The notes below the pieces were generated by a model. It was given only the letters and a program-made list of their open reading frames with translations. It was not told where the DNA came from and made no database searches. A DNA stretch of 11,272 nucleotides. Source: Cellvibrionales bacterium UBA4495. Its GTDB lineage: Bacteria; Pseudomonadota; Gammaproteobacteria; Pseudomonadales; Porticoccaceae. The stretch lies in assembly GCA_002388905.1 (NCBI GenBank), contig DGNJ01000035.1:4659-15930 (forward strand), given 5' to 3'. Positions 1 through 6,280 of this stretch are shown piece by piece (within the stretch, counting starts at the first letter, position 1; each line of letters starts with the position of its first letter). A program made the position numbers and the translations under genes.

Positions 1-30
1 GTGGAGGTTCAAGTCCTCTCCTGGGCACCA
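1..30 (+). tRNA. tRNA 3' end (partial), probably tRNA-Leu
   Basis: Only the 3' part of the gene lies in the window. It shows a 5-bp T-stem (3-7 with 15-19, one G-U pair), a 7-base T-loop TTCAAGT (8-14), the 3' acceptor strand CCTGGGC (20-26), discriminator A27 and an encoded CCA (28-30). The acceptor implies a 5' end of GCCCAGG, which fits bacterial tRNA-Leu, and the bases just before the T-stem would be the end of a long variable arm. The anticodon is outside the window, so the isoacceptor is unknown. A strong terminator follows directly. Confidence 0.85.
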
Positions 31-42
31 CCGAATACTGAA

Positions 43-84
43 CCCCTCTCAGAACGCATTGCAGAGCGTCCCAGAGGGGTTTTT
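43..84 (+). terminator. Rho-independent terminator of the tRNA
   Basis: CCCCTCT (43-49) pairs perfectly with AGAGGGG (73-79), an inner ACGC/GCGT helix (54-57 with 66-69) extends the stem, and a run of five T (80-84) follows. It lies 12 bases after the CCA end and closes the tRNA transcript, so the MFS gene downstream needs its own promoter. Confidence 0.85.
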
Positions 85-399
85 GCTTTCTGGCGTATTA
101 CTCCCCTCGGCGGCTCTACCCCATTAGGTTCTACCCCATTAACGGGGGATGGCAGGGGCAGCGCCGCGGTCAACAAATAGCTTGTACTTTTGCACCTCTC
201 GCGCCACTTCTGATAACTGATATACTATCACTTCCTGCCGCGATGATCTCTCGGCGTTAAAATGCTGGCCTAGCCTTTTTCCTGGCAATCTCGGCAATGA
301 CCAACCGGCCGCACCTATGGACATCGTTTCCCCGGCATAAGGGACCTATTGGTGAAAACGAGCGCAAAAACATAAAAACCAAACCAGGAATACTGCAGT
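85..399. other. Intergenic region with no convincing gene
   Basis: This stretch separates the tRNA terminator from the MFS gene. It holds a 12-bp direct repeat TCTACCCCATTA (115-126 and 130-141, three bases between copies) and a possible extended -10 promoter at 218-226. A 61-codon minus-strand frame (139-324) has no recognisable domain and only a weak ribosome binding site, so it is not called as a gene. I found no copy of the tRNA 3' end here that would mark an attachment site. Confidence 0.6.
218..226 (+). promoter_or_regulatory. Possible extended -10 promoter for the MFS gene
   Basis: TGATATACT matches the extended -10 form TGnTATAAT except for one base. No good -35 box sits 16-18 bases upstream, which extended -10 promoters can tolerate. 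It would give a leader of roughly 165 bases before the MFS start at 400. It is the best candidate in the gap but unproven. Confidence 0.3.
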
Positions 400-1653
400 A
401 TGCCAAACAATCCTAATTCTCCCGGCATCGAATGGCGCAACCACTGGACGGTCGTGCTCGCCGCCTTTTTCGGCGTTTCGCTCGGCAGCCTCCATGTCTA
501 CTCGACGGGCCTGTTCATTCAACCTCTCGAACAGGAATTGGAATGGTCCCGATCTAAAATTACCAGCGGCTTAACCCTGGTCTCTCTGATGGGAGTCCTG
601 TTTTCGCCGTTTGTGGGGATACTCATTGATCGTTGGGGACCACGCAGACTCGCCGTTCCCGGTGCAGCCCTGTTCTGCCTGGCCTTCGCCGGCCTGTCGC
701 TGGCACGCGGCCCCATCTGGACATGGTGGGGATTATGGCTGCTTATCGCGACACTGGCGCTGGCCCTGAAGCCCACTATCTGGTCGGCGGCAATTTCTTC
801 CCATTTTTCCAAAAGCCGCGGCCTTGCCCTGGCCATTGCATTCTGCGGGACGGGCTTTGGCTCGACAATTATACCGCTGCTCGCGGACCACCTGATTAAC
901 GAATTAGGCTGGCGCGGGGCCTACATGGCCCTGGGCGGGATCTTCTTTGTGGGAACCGTTCCTTTATTGTTCATTTTCTTCCATGACGCCAAAAGTTCGA
1001 AAGCCAAAGCGTTAAACACCCGCGAACAAAAACCGCCGATTCCTCTATCCGGCTGGAGTGTCGGCCAGGGTCTGAGATCCCGGCAATTTTTCCAGCTGGC
1101 ACTGTCGGCCCTGCTGATTACTGCGGTCATCGTCGGCCTTGTGGTCCATATCGTTCCCCTGCTGTCCGATGCCGGCCTGCCGCGGCAGACAGTGGTAAAA
1201 ATCGCCAGTCTCATCGGCGTTACCTCGATCGTCGGACGGCTCACCGTTGGTTATCTGTTCGACCGGCTGCCCGGGCCCCCGGTGGGCATGATCAGCGTCG
1301 GGCTGCCCATGGTTGCCGCCGCAATCATTCTCTTGTTTCCGGGCTCACTGGCAATGTCGGTGATCGCAGTCATATTTCTTGGTCTGTCCGTGGGCGGCGA
1401 ATACGATGCAATCATCTACTTGTCGACACGCTACTTTGGCCTGAAAAACTTCGGCACCCTGTTCGGATTTGTCACTTCCCTTCTGCTGGCGGGCGTCGGG
1501 CTCGGCCCGCTTTTCGGCGGTCTTTTGTACGATTTATCCGGCGACTACACCCTTTTCCTGATAGCTGTCATACCCTTGTCGGCTGTTACTTGTATCTTGC
1601 TGGGCACGCTTGGCCCGTACCCTGATCATGAAACGATTTCCGACAAAGGCTGA
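400..1653 (+). CDS. MFS transporter, monocarboxylate / oxalate-formate antiporter-like
   Basis: A 417-residue inner-membrane carrier of the major facilitator superfamily, of normal length, with about 12 hydrophobic helices in two halves split by a charged loop near residues 195-225. The loop motif between helices 2 and 3 is clear (GILIDRWGPRR, residues 73-83), and a weaker second copy, GYLFDRL, lies at 284-290 in the second half. The N-terminal pattern, with LEWSRSKI at residues 47-54 after helix 1, resembles monocarboxylate and oxalate-formate antiporter relatives, so an organic anion is the likely cargo, but the substrate cannot be read from sequence. The ATG at 400 has AGGA (386-389) about ten bases upstream. 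It stands alone between a terminated tRNA and a convergent SDR gene. It is visibly more AT-rich than the genes after 7280. Confidence 0.9.
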   Translation: MPNNPNSPGIEWRNHWTVVLAAFFGVSLGSLHVYSTGLFIQPLEQELEWSRSKITSGLTLVSLMGVLFSPFVGILIDRWGPRRLAVPGAALFCLAFAGLSLARGPIWTWWGLWLLIATLALALKPTIWSAAISSHFSKSRGLALAIAFCGTGFGSTIIPLLADHLINELGWRGAYMALGGIFFVGTVPLLFIFFHDAKSSKAKALNTREQKPPIPLSGWSVGQGLRSRQFFQLALSALLITAVIVGLVVHIVPLLSDAGLPRQTVVKIASLIGVTSIVGRLTVGYLFDRLPGPPVGMISVGLPMVAAAIILLFPGSLAMSVIAVIFLGLSVGGEYDAIIYLSTRYFGLKNFGTLFGFVTSLLLAGVGLGPLFGGLLYDLSGDYTLFLIAVIPLSAVTCILLGTLGPYPDHETISDKG

Positions 1654-1682
1654 ACCGAGCAGATACTATATTGCTGTTGATG

Positions 1683-2504
1683 TCAGTCGAAATTAGGCAT
1701 CTGTTTTGCGGCCAACCGTGAAACCCGGCTCAGAGCCAGCCGGGGCGAAATACGGTAAAGAATGTCCATCATGCGACTGTCTTTACCCACATAGATCCGC
1801 GGCTTGCCCTTTTCCAACCCCCGGAAAATGATTTCAGCCGCATCAGTCGGCGATAGCCCCACACCCTCTTTGTCCGAAAACTCAATAAGTTTTTTTCGTG
1901 TTGCTTCGTCAAGATCCGGCGAATTGGCGGCAAAGTGCGTCACCACCGAGCCCGGAAAAACCACGGAGGTTTGGATACTGGTGTGCTTCAATTCCAGCAT
2001 CAGCACCTCGGAAAGCATCTTCACTGCCGCCTTGCTCGCACCGTAAACACTGATATTGGGCATTGCCAGAAAGCCACCCATGCTCGATACATTGACAATT
2101 TGGGCTTCGGGCCGAGCCAGCAAGGTCGGCATAAATGCCTTCAACAAATAAACCACGCCCCACCAATTGACGGCAACGACCTTCTCCATGTGTGCCAATG
2201 GTAACTCGGTAAAACTGCCAAAGGGGTGCATGATACCGGCGTTATTGACCAACCCATCCACACAACCGTGCTGATCCGCCACCTCGCCCACCAACGCATT
2301 CACCTGACTGTAATCGGTGACATCAACTAAATGTGTCGAGAGCTTGGCGGGATCGGCGACAAGATTTTTTGTTTCCTCCAGAGCTTCCCGGTTGTAATCG
2401 ACAGCCGCAACACGCGCACCGGCCCGGATCATCCGCAACGTCAAAGCCCGTCCCATGCCGGATCCGGCACCCGTGACTACCCAGGTTTTATCCATGACTT
2501 TCAT
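1683..2504 (-). CDS. Short-chain dehydrogenase/reductase (classical SDR)
   Basis: A 273-residue soluble Rossmann-fold NAD(P)-dependent alcohol/ketone oxidoreductase. Everything expected is present: the TGAGSGMG cofactor loop at residues 11-18, NNAG at 87-90, catalytic Asn113, Ser141, and Tyr154 and Lys158 in YGASK. Asp36 at the end of the second strand favours NAD(H) over NADP(H). The C-terminal 50 residues are basic and follow GKPRIYVG (234-241), as in SDRs annotated as acetoin-dehydrogenase-like or lipid-associated; the substrate is unknown. The start is uncertain: Met1 (2504) and Met4 (2495) are both possible, and neither has a strong Shine-Dalgarno sequence. It converges on the MFS gene with 29 bases between them and no obvious terminator, and it is divergent from the SnoaL-like gene. 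Confidence 0.92.
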   Translation of the reverse strand: MKVMDKTWVVTGAGSGMGRALTLRMIRAGARVAAVDYNREALEETKNLVADPAKLSTHLVDVTDYSQVNALVGEVADQHGCVDGLVNNAGIMHPFGSFTELPLAHMEKVVAVNWWGVVYLLKAFMPTLLARPEAQIVNVSSMGGFLAMPNISVYGASKAAVKMLSEVLMLELKHTSIQTSVVFPGSVVTHFAANSPDLDEATRKKLIEFSDKEGVGLSPTDAAEIIFRGLEKGKPRIYVGKDSRMMDILYRISPRLALSRVSRLAAKQMPNFD

Positions 2505-2614
2505 CTTGACTATTCAGCCTCGGTCGAACGATGGATTGTGCACCCAGTCCGTCAGGAACGGGGAGCGTATAATTACACGGGGAAAAAGCCAAAACCGGTA
2601 TTTTCTGTTTTTCG

Positions 2615-2644
2615 TTGCGCTTCGGCTTGGCCGGGGAGGCGCAA
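2615..2644. repeat. Imperfect inverted repeat (stem-loop)
   Basis: TTGCGC (2615-2620) pairs with GCGCAA (2639-2644), and CGGC (2623-2626) with GCCG (2630-2633) inside it. No T-run follows on either strand in the direction needed for termination, so this is more likely a binding site or a leader hairpin than a terminator. Confidence 0.45.
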
Positions 2645-2702
2645 GCCAGTGCCACCCTTTGGATTCCCTCTCTGGTTGCCTGATGCGATAAAGTGTCGCC
2701 GT

Positions 2703-2731
2703 TTGCAATCCGGCGAATGCTAACACATAAT
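2703..2731 (+). promoter_or_regulatory. Sigma70-type promoter of the SnoaL-like gene
   Basis: TTGCAA (-35, four of six consensus bases) and CATAAT (-10, five of six) are separated by exactly 17 bases. Transcription would begin near 2738 and give a leader of about 77 bases. This is the best promoter match noted upstream of a gene in the window. Confidence 0.5.
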
Positions 2732-2814
2732 TTTTCACCTATCGGCAGACCACCCTGCCAGGATCCATTACTAAACCCATGATCGGGAATTTCAAGCCAC
2801 AAGCAGAAAAATAA

Positions 2815-3264
2815 ATGAACGACCAGGAAGAATTGCTCGCCCGGGAAGCCATCAAGGAAACCAAGGCCCGGTACTGCCGTCTGCTGGACACCAAGCAGTG
2901 GCACGACTGGGGCCAGGTGTTCACAGAGGATGTCGAAATGGATGTCGGCGATGACATTAAAGAGGACATGGGCGTTCCCTCGAAAATCAGTGGTCGACAG
3001 GCCATGGTTGACCAGGTCCGCGGCCTCGTGGGTCCGGCGCGCACCATACACCAGGTCCACAGTTCCGAAATCGACTTTGTTTCGGTCACGGAGGCCAGAG
3101 TCGTCTGGGCCATGGAGGACTGGACCACATTCCCGGACGGCATTGATGCGCCGTTCAAATCAGTCAATGGCCTGGGCTATTATCACGAAACCTATCGACT
3201 GGAAGACGGTTTCTGGCGAATTGCCTCACTTAGACTGGAGCGACTACAACAGATATACGACTGA
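2815..3264 (+). CDS. SnoaL-like / NTF2-fold protein
   Basis: A 149-residue cytoplasmic protein of the SnoaL-like class in the NTF2 superfamily (cone-shaped alpha+beta barrel), full length for the family. Supporting patterns: the N-terminal helix with RYCRLLD (19-25) and WHDWGQVF (29-36), then strands with TIHQVHSSEI (77-86), GYYHETY (121-127) and a terminal FWRI strand (133-136). Polar pocket candidates are Tyr20, Asp31, His79 and His124, the layout used by scytalone-dehydratase-type and ring-hydroxylation partner proteins; whether it is an enzyme is unknown. A TAA lies in frame directly before the ATG and the next Met is residue 42, so the start is secure despite a poor Shine-Dalgarno sequence. 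It sits between an SDR and a TetR gene, consistent with cyclic-compound metabolism. Confidence 0.85.
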   Translation: MNDQEELLAREAIKETKARYCRLLDTKQWHDWGQVFTEDVEMDVGDDIKEDMGVPSKISGRQAMVDQVRGLVGPARTIHQVHSSEIDFVSVTEARVVWAMEDWTTFPDGIDAPFKSVNGLGYYHETYRLEDGFWRIASLRLERLQQIYD

Positions 3265-3341
3265 CCTCGGGCCCTCTGTCCTACTTTCGCTGCCACTCTC
3301 GACTCTCCGGGGGCGAGGCGTACCCAATCAAACAAGACGGC

Positions 3342-3360
3342 CGTTGCCTTCCCTGCAACG
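3342..3360 (-). terminator. Weak stem-loop directly after the TetR gene
   Basis: CGTTGC (3342-3347) and GCAACG (3355-3360) form a 6-bp stem with a 7-base loop abutting the TetR stop codon. On the minus strand the sequence after it is only moderately T-rich (TTGTTTG about six bases later). It may end the TetR transcript inefficiently. No better terminator is visible in the 96 bases between the convergent SnoaL-like and TetR genes. Confidence 0.3.
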
Positions 3361-4008
3361 TCAGTAGCAGACCGGAAAAGGCGCCTGAAAAATGGATTCG
3401 ATCGAGTGGATCATCTCGTTCCAGAATGCATGCTCGTCGGGATAAGGATCCTTGCCCGACTCCTTCAGGCGCCGACGCTCGGCAATGTAATCCAGAGATA
3501 AACCCGATGCCAGGCGAATCCGGACATTGAACACCCGGCTGGGCAAATGCGCATAACAGGCTTCCAGGCGTTCTATGATTTCGCGGGCTGCAGGTTGTGG
3601 CACTTTTGAGTGGAAAAAAGGGTGCACGCTCTCGTCCTTGTGCATGAGTCTCGCCAGGAAAGCCGCATAGGTATTCTGGTCCTGCTCATTGAACGCCTCG
3701 ATTACCGGTAGTATCAGAGCCGCGATCAGGTTCCTGGCACAGATGTCGCCAGTTTTATCCTTGAAGGCATCCAGCTTGACCTGACGGGCGTCATCCAGCT
3801 TCGGAAGACGCATATCGTAAACGGCCTGGACCAGGCCCTCCCTGGTACCGAAATGGTGCTGGACAGCAGAGTTATTGGCCTGGCCCGCCTCGCTGACGAT
3901 CTGCCTCAGGGACACACCATCGATACCGTGCTCGCCAAAGAGCCGCTCCGCGGTCACCATCAGCTTCAATGCCCCCTTGGGATATTTCCTGGCGCCTGAG
4001 CTTGTCAT
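3361..4008 (-). CDS. TetR/AcrR-family transcriptional regulator
   Basis: A 215-residue protein of normal TetR length. The N-terminal DNA-binding domain spans about residues 12-60: helix 1 with AERLFGEHGIDGVSLRQI (20-37), and the helix-turn-helix with SEAGQANNSAVQHHFGTREG (39-58), whose HHF-G-REGL part is the family hallmark. The larger C-terminal domain (65-215) is the ligand and dimer domain and gives no ligand clue. GGAGG lies a few bases before the ATG at 4008, so the start is firm. Members usually repress neighbouring genes and are released by a hydrophobic ligand. Plausible targets are the flanking SDR genes and the 5588-9991 operon (inference). A 20-bp pseudo-palindrome at 4121-4140 is a candidate operator. 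Confidence 0.9.
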   Translation of the reverse strand: MTSSGARKYPKGALKLMVTAERLFGEHGIDGVSLRQIVSEAGQANNSAVQHHFGTREGLVQAVYDMRLPKLDDARQVKLDAFKDKTGDICARNLIAALILPVIEAFNEQDQNTYAAFLARLMHKDESVHPFFHSKVPQPAAREIIERLEACYAHLPSRVFNVRIRLASGLSLDYIAERRRLKESGKDPYPDEHAFWNEMIHSIESIFQAPFPVCY

Positions 4009-4120
4009 TGCCTCCCTCCGAAATGCGGGTTCCCATCGTTGCAGGAAAGGGTTAGTTTACCAAGACCCCGGGGGCAGGACATCTCGTCACCCTCACAGAG
4101 CGTTGATTCGCGAAAAAACA

Positions 4121-4140
4121 CCTGTTTCTTAAACCACAGG
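4121..4140. promoter_or_regulatory. Candidate operator upstream of the TetR gene
   Basis: CCTGT (4121-4125) and ACAGG (4136-4140) are mirror half-sites centred on TTAA (4129-4132). They give a 20-bp pseudo-palindrome with seven of ten symmetric pairs. Size and position (just over 110 bases before the start codon) suit TetR autoregulation, but this is inferred from symmetry only. Confidence 0.3.
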
Positions 4141-4182
4141 GCCGTGCCGTGAGGGGCAAATGGCCTGAGCGGGCCCAGGCGG

Positions 4183-4208
4183 CATTGCCGAAGACAGACC
4201 GGGCAATG
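4183..4208. repeat. Perfect 7-bp inverted repeat
   Basis: CATTGCC (4183-4189) and its complement GGCAATG (4202-4208) flank a 12-base loop. There is no T-run, so it is not an intrinsic terminator. It could be a protein-binding dyad or a leader hairpin of the TetR transcript. Confidence 0.4.
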
Positions 4209-4266
4209 GAATCGCGGGTTTCTCTGGTTATTTCGTGTGTGTCCGGCGGCCTGAAGACGGCAACGG

Positions 4267-4297
4267 AAAAGCACCCCGTCGCCCCTGACGCGGGTGC
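4267..4297 (-). terminator. Rho-independent terminator of the 4338-5156 SDR gene
   Basis: GCACCC-CGTC (4271-4280) pairs with GACG-GGGTGC (4287-4297, one bulged C at 4291) to make a 10-bp stem with a 6-base loop. On the minus strand it is followed directly by TTTT (4270-4267). It lies about 40 bases after the SDR stop codon and should isolate the TetR gene from that transcript. Confidence 0.6.
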
Positions 4298-4337
4298 AGC
4301 CGCTCCGGACCCATCTTGCGGACAGCAAAGTAGCTGC

Positions 4338-5156
4338 TTATTGGCCTTCGCCTTTTTCCAGTTCTTCCAGATTATGAGGCACGCTGACATAGCCCGGCAG
4401 ATGCTGACCACCGTCGACATTGATCAACTCGCCGGTGATGAACTTCGACATGTCCGAGCCCAGGAATGAAACCACGGGTCCGATATCCTCTTCCGGGTCG
4501 CCGGCCCGCAACAGGGGGTTGTTTTTGGTGGCGGCTTCGAGAAACCCGGGCACCTCTTCCACCAGCTGCGCAAAAACCTGGCCGAGGCCGGTGGGTGCAA
4601 TGGCGTTGACGCGGATGTTGAAGCGGCCCCACTCCACAGCGCCGCTGCGGGTCAGCCCCAGGAGCGCGGACTTGGCAATATTGTAATCTGTATGCAGCCA
4701 GGCTCCCACCTGGGCATCAATCGAATAGAAGTTGATCACACTGCCGCCGCCTCGGGCCTTGAAATGGGGAAAGGCGGCTTTCATGCCCCACCAGCTGCCA
4801 AACAGGGCGACATCCAGGGTACGACGGATCATCTCGTCGGTCTTGTGCTCCATCAGGATGTTGGGCCCCATGCTGGAGGCATTGTTGCAAAGGATATCGA
4901 GGCCACCGAACTCGTCCACCGCCCGCTGGACCATGGCCTCGACCTGTTCCTTGCTGCCCACGTCCGTGGCGATGCCGATAGCCTCGCCACCGATATCCTC
5001 GCGGATCTGCCTGGCCACCTCCGCCGTCGCCTCGCCGTCGCGGCCGGTGATCAGCAGACTGGCGCCGTCTCTGGCGAGCCGTCGGGAAATACCGTGCCCA
5101 AGCCCTTTCGCGCCGCCTGTCACGATAGCCACTTTGCCTTCAAGTAACCTGCTCAT
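4338..5156 (-). CDS. SDR-family oxidoreductase with an atypical catalytic tetrad
   Basis: A 272-residue NAD(P)-dependent oxidoreductase. The cofactor loop TGGAKGLG (13-20), Arg39 in TGRD (favouring NADP(H)), catalytic Ser145, Tyr158 and Lys162 (13 residues Ser-to-Tyr, as usual), and the C-terminal GELINVDGGQ (242-251) are all present. Two departures are visible. NNAG is NNAS (91-94). The helix-4 Asn that completes the classical tetrad is replaced: DVALFG (115-120) has Ala117 where relatives have Asn. The 20-residue tail after the DGG motif is longer than average and acidic. The start at 5156 is preceded by GAGGAGAGG, a strong ribosome binding site. It is transcribed away from the 5588-9991 operon, shares the intervening control region, and has its own terminator. 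Substrate unknown. Confidence 0.92.
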   Translation of the reverse strand: MSRLLEGKVAIVTGGAKGLGHGISRRLARDGASLLITGRDGEATAEVARQIREDIGGEAIGIATDVGSKEQVEAMVQRAVDEFGGLDILCNNASSMGPNILMEHKTDEMIRRTLDVALFGSWWGMKAAFPHFKARGGGSVINFYSIDAQVGAWLHTDYNIAKSALLGLTRSGAVEWGRFNIRVNAIAPTGLGQVFAQLVEEVPGFLEAATKNNPLLRAGDPEEDIGPVVSFLGSDMSKFITGELINVDGGQHLPGYVSVPHNLEELEKGEGQ

Positions 5157-5184
5157 AACCTCTCCTCGTTTTGTCCCGGGCTGG

Positions 5185-5202
5185 TTAAGCCATACCCCTT
5201 AA
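5185..5202. promoter_or_regulatory. Candidate operator dyad before the SDR gene
   Basis: TTAAG (5185-5189) and CTTAA (5198-5202) are perfect inverted half-sites with an 8-base spacer, 28 bases upstream of the SDR start codon. The CTTAA word recurs in the pseudo-palindrome before the TetR gene (4128-4132) and before the operon (5478-5482). A shared regulator is possible, but the half-site is short. Confidence 0.3.
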
Positions 5203-5432
5203 AACCGGCAAAGATACCACAACCTTGGGTAGGGGACGACAAACGCGCCCGAGAGAAGTACTAAAAAGCGTGTTGGCGGGCGACCCGGCTTCTGCTAGAG
5301 ATGGTGAGCACACCGGGCCACTGCCCGGGCATTGTACTGTCCAACTCATCGCGCCCCCCCCACCCCGCGGAATGCCAGCCGGCATTCCCCCTTTTTTATC
5401 CAGGCAGGTTGCTAGAAAGCCGTGGCCGGCGG

Positions 5433-5462
5433 CCCGCACGTCCGTTACCCGCACGTCCGTTA
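5433..5462. repeat. Perfect tandem duplication, 15 bp x 2
   Basis: CCCGCACGTCCGTTA occurs twice head to tail (5433-5447 and 5448-5462) with no mismatch. It lies about 28 bases upstream of a possible -10 box. It could be a duplicated activator site or a recent replication slip. Confidence 0.9.
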
Positions 5463-5463
5463 C

Positions 5464-5495
5464 TGGACAGCCGATCGCTTAACAGGCAGTATAAC
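5464..5495 (+). promoter_or_regulatory. Possible promoter of the 5588-9991 operon
   Basis: TATAAC (5490-5495, five of six -10 bases) lies downstream of TGGACA (5464-5469, five of six -35 bases), but the 20-base spacing is longer than the preferred 17, so an activator might be needed. The -10 box sits inside the loop of the CAGGC/GCCTG dyad (5483-5487 with 5497-5501), which suits repression by a dimeric protein. Confidence 0.25.
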
Positions 5496-5520
5496 CGCCT
5501 GACCTAAGTCACTGCCTTAG
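5483..5520. repeat. Two adjacent dyads in the operon leader
   Basis: CAGGC (5483-5487) pairs with GCCTG (5497-5501), loop 9; CTAAG (5504-5508) pairs with CTTAG (5516-5520), loop 7. They lie side by side between the possible -10 box and the first gene, so they could be operators or RNA hairpins. No T-run follows. Confidence 0.4.
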
Positions 5521-5587
5521 CGTCATCCGGGAATAGCCGAAGCCGTGGCCTGCGCGGCTCATAAGCAATAAAAAACGAGATGGTTGT

Positions 5588-6277
5588 ATGAACAAAAAAG
5601 CACAGATGATCTGTCTGATGGGCGCCGTTGCCATGGGAATTCTTATGACCGTTGGCTGGTGGCTGCTGGCCCGTTTCGTGCCCCCGCCGCTACCCGGCGC
5701 CAGCGCCGCGGATATAGCCCTCATGTTCCGGGAAAACGCCAACGGGATCCGCACGGGGATGGTCCTGATGATCGCCGGAGCCGGTTGTTTCATGCCTTTT
5801 ATCGCGGTGATTTCCGCCCAGATGAAACGGATGGAAAACGGCCCTCCCGTGCTCGCCTACACCCAGCTACTGGGCGGCTCCATGAGTGTGATGATTATCC
5901 TGGTACCGATCCTGCTCTGGACAACAGCCGCCTACCGACCCGAGCGCGGCGACGAGATCATTCGCACACTCAACGATCTGGCCTGGTTCCTGGTCGCCAT
6001 GACCTACTCCCCCGCCATCATCCAGAACCTGTCCATCGGCATGGCCATTCTCGGGGACAGGAACCCTAAGCGGATCATTCCCCGCTGGGTGGCTTATATG
6101 AATTTCTGGCTGGCACTGCTGTTCCTGCCGGCGGGCCTGATGACCTACTTCAAGACCGGCCCCTTCGCCTGGAACGGCCTGCTGGCATTCTGGCTGCCGC
6201 TGGTGGTTTTCGCCATCTGGTTCAATATCATGATCTACATGCTCTACAAGGCCATCAAGGAACAACCGGACGCCTGA
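5588..6277 (+). CDS. Six-helix integral membrane protein of unknown function
   Basis: A 229-residue protein I do not recognise as a named family. Hydrophobic segments lie at about 7-29, 55-77, 93-115, 128-152, 167-187 and 195-220, giving six inner-membrane helices and almost no soluble domain. A polar stretch with PPPLPG (32-37) and FRENANGIRTG (47-57) links helices 1 and 2. There is no histidine anywhere, so it cannot bind haem or copper as a catalytic oxidase subunit I does; Cys9 and Cys67 are its only cysteines. A weak GAGATGG (5577-5583) precedes the ATG. It is the first gene of the operon and ends three bases before the subunit III-like gene, so it is probably made with it and perhaps complexed with it (inference). 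It could be an assembly factor or a quinone/lipid-binding anchor. Confidence 0.85.
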   Translation: MNKKAQMICLMGAVAMGILMTVGWWLLARFVPPPLPGASAADIALMFRENANGIRTGMVLMIAGAGCFMPFIAVISAQMKRMENGPPVLAYTQLLGGSMSVMIILVPILLWTTAAYRPERGDEIIRTLNDLAWFLVAMTYSPAIIQNLSIGMAILGDRNPKRIIPRWVAYMNFWLALLFLPAGLMTYFKTGPFAWNGLLAFWLPLVVFAIWFNIMIYMLYKAIKEQPDA

Positions 6278-6280
6278 TCC

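Larger units (their letters stand above)
2505..2814. other. Divergent intergenic region between the SDR and SnoaL-like genes
   Basis: A 310-base control region. It contains a perfect TATAAT (2568-2573, plus strand) without a matching -35, a structured palindrome TTGCGC/GCGCAA (2615-2620 with 2639-2644, inner CGGC/GCCG helix), and a good sigma70-like promoter at 2703-2731. Overlapping open frames on both strands have no coding character or family motifs and are not called. A promoter for the minus-strand SDR should also lie here, probably in the AT-rich stretch around 2560-2610, but I cannot fix its boxes. Confidence 0.55.
4009..4337. other. Intergenic region upstream of the TetR gene
   Basis: A 329-base gap between two minus-strand genes. 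It holds the SDR terminator (4267-4297), a 7-bp dyad CATTGCC/GGCAATG (4183-4189 with 4202-4208), and a TetR-operator-like pseudo-palindrome (4121-4140). No coding frame here shows recognisable family features. The TetR promoter should lie between about 4030 and 4260, but no box pair is convincing. Confidence 0.55.
5157..5587. other. Divergent control region with tandem repeat and dyads
   Basis: A 431-base non-coding stretch between the minus-strand SDR and the plus-strand operon. On the SDR side it contains the dyad TTAAG-N8-CTTAA (5185-5202). In the middle there is a C-rich tract near 5351-5366. On the operon side are a 15-bp tandem duplication (5433-5462) and the dyads CAGGC-N9-GCCTG (5483-5501) and CTAAG-N7-CTTAG (5504-5520). 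Open frames on both strands here are low-complexity and unlike any family, and are not called. Confidence 0.6.

Noticed and set aside
139..324. 61-codon minus-strand open frame before the MFS gene
   Set aside because: No recognisable motif, weak ribosome binding site and no partner gene; the product looks like a chance translation.
1654..1682. Possible bidirectional terminator between the convergent MFS and SDR genes
   Set aside because: Only AGCA/TGCT pairs over a 10-base AT-rich loop; the stem is too short and no T-run is present.
2331..2723. Open frames in the SDR/SnoaL-like intergenic region on both strands
   Set aside because: They overlap real genes or promoter elements, lack ribosome binding sites and show no family pattern.
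5433..5462. Tandem repeat considered as the start of a CRISPR array or iteron origin
   Set aside because: Only two adjacent 15-bp copies without spacers, and no cas or replication-initiator gene nearby.
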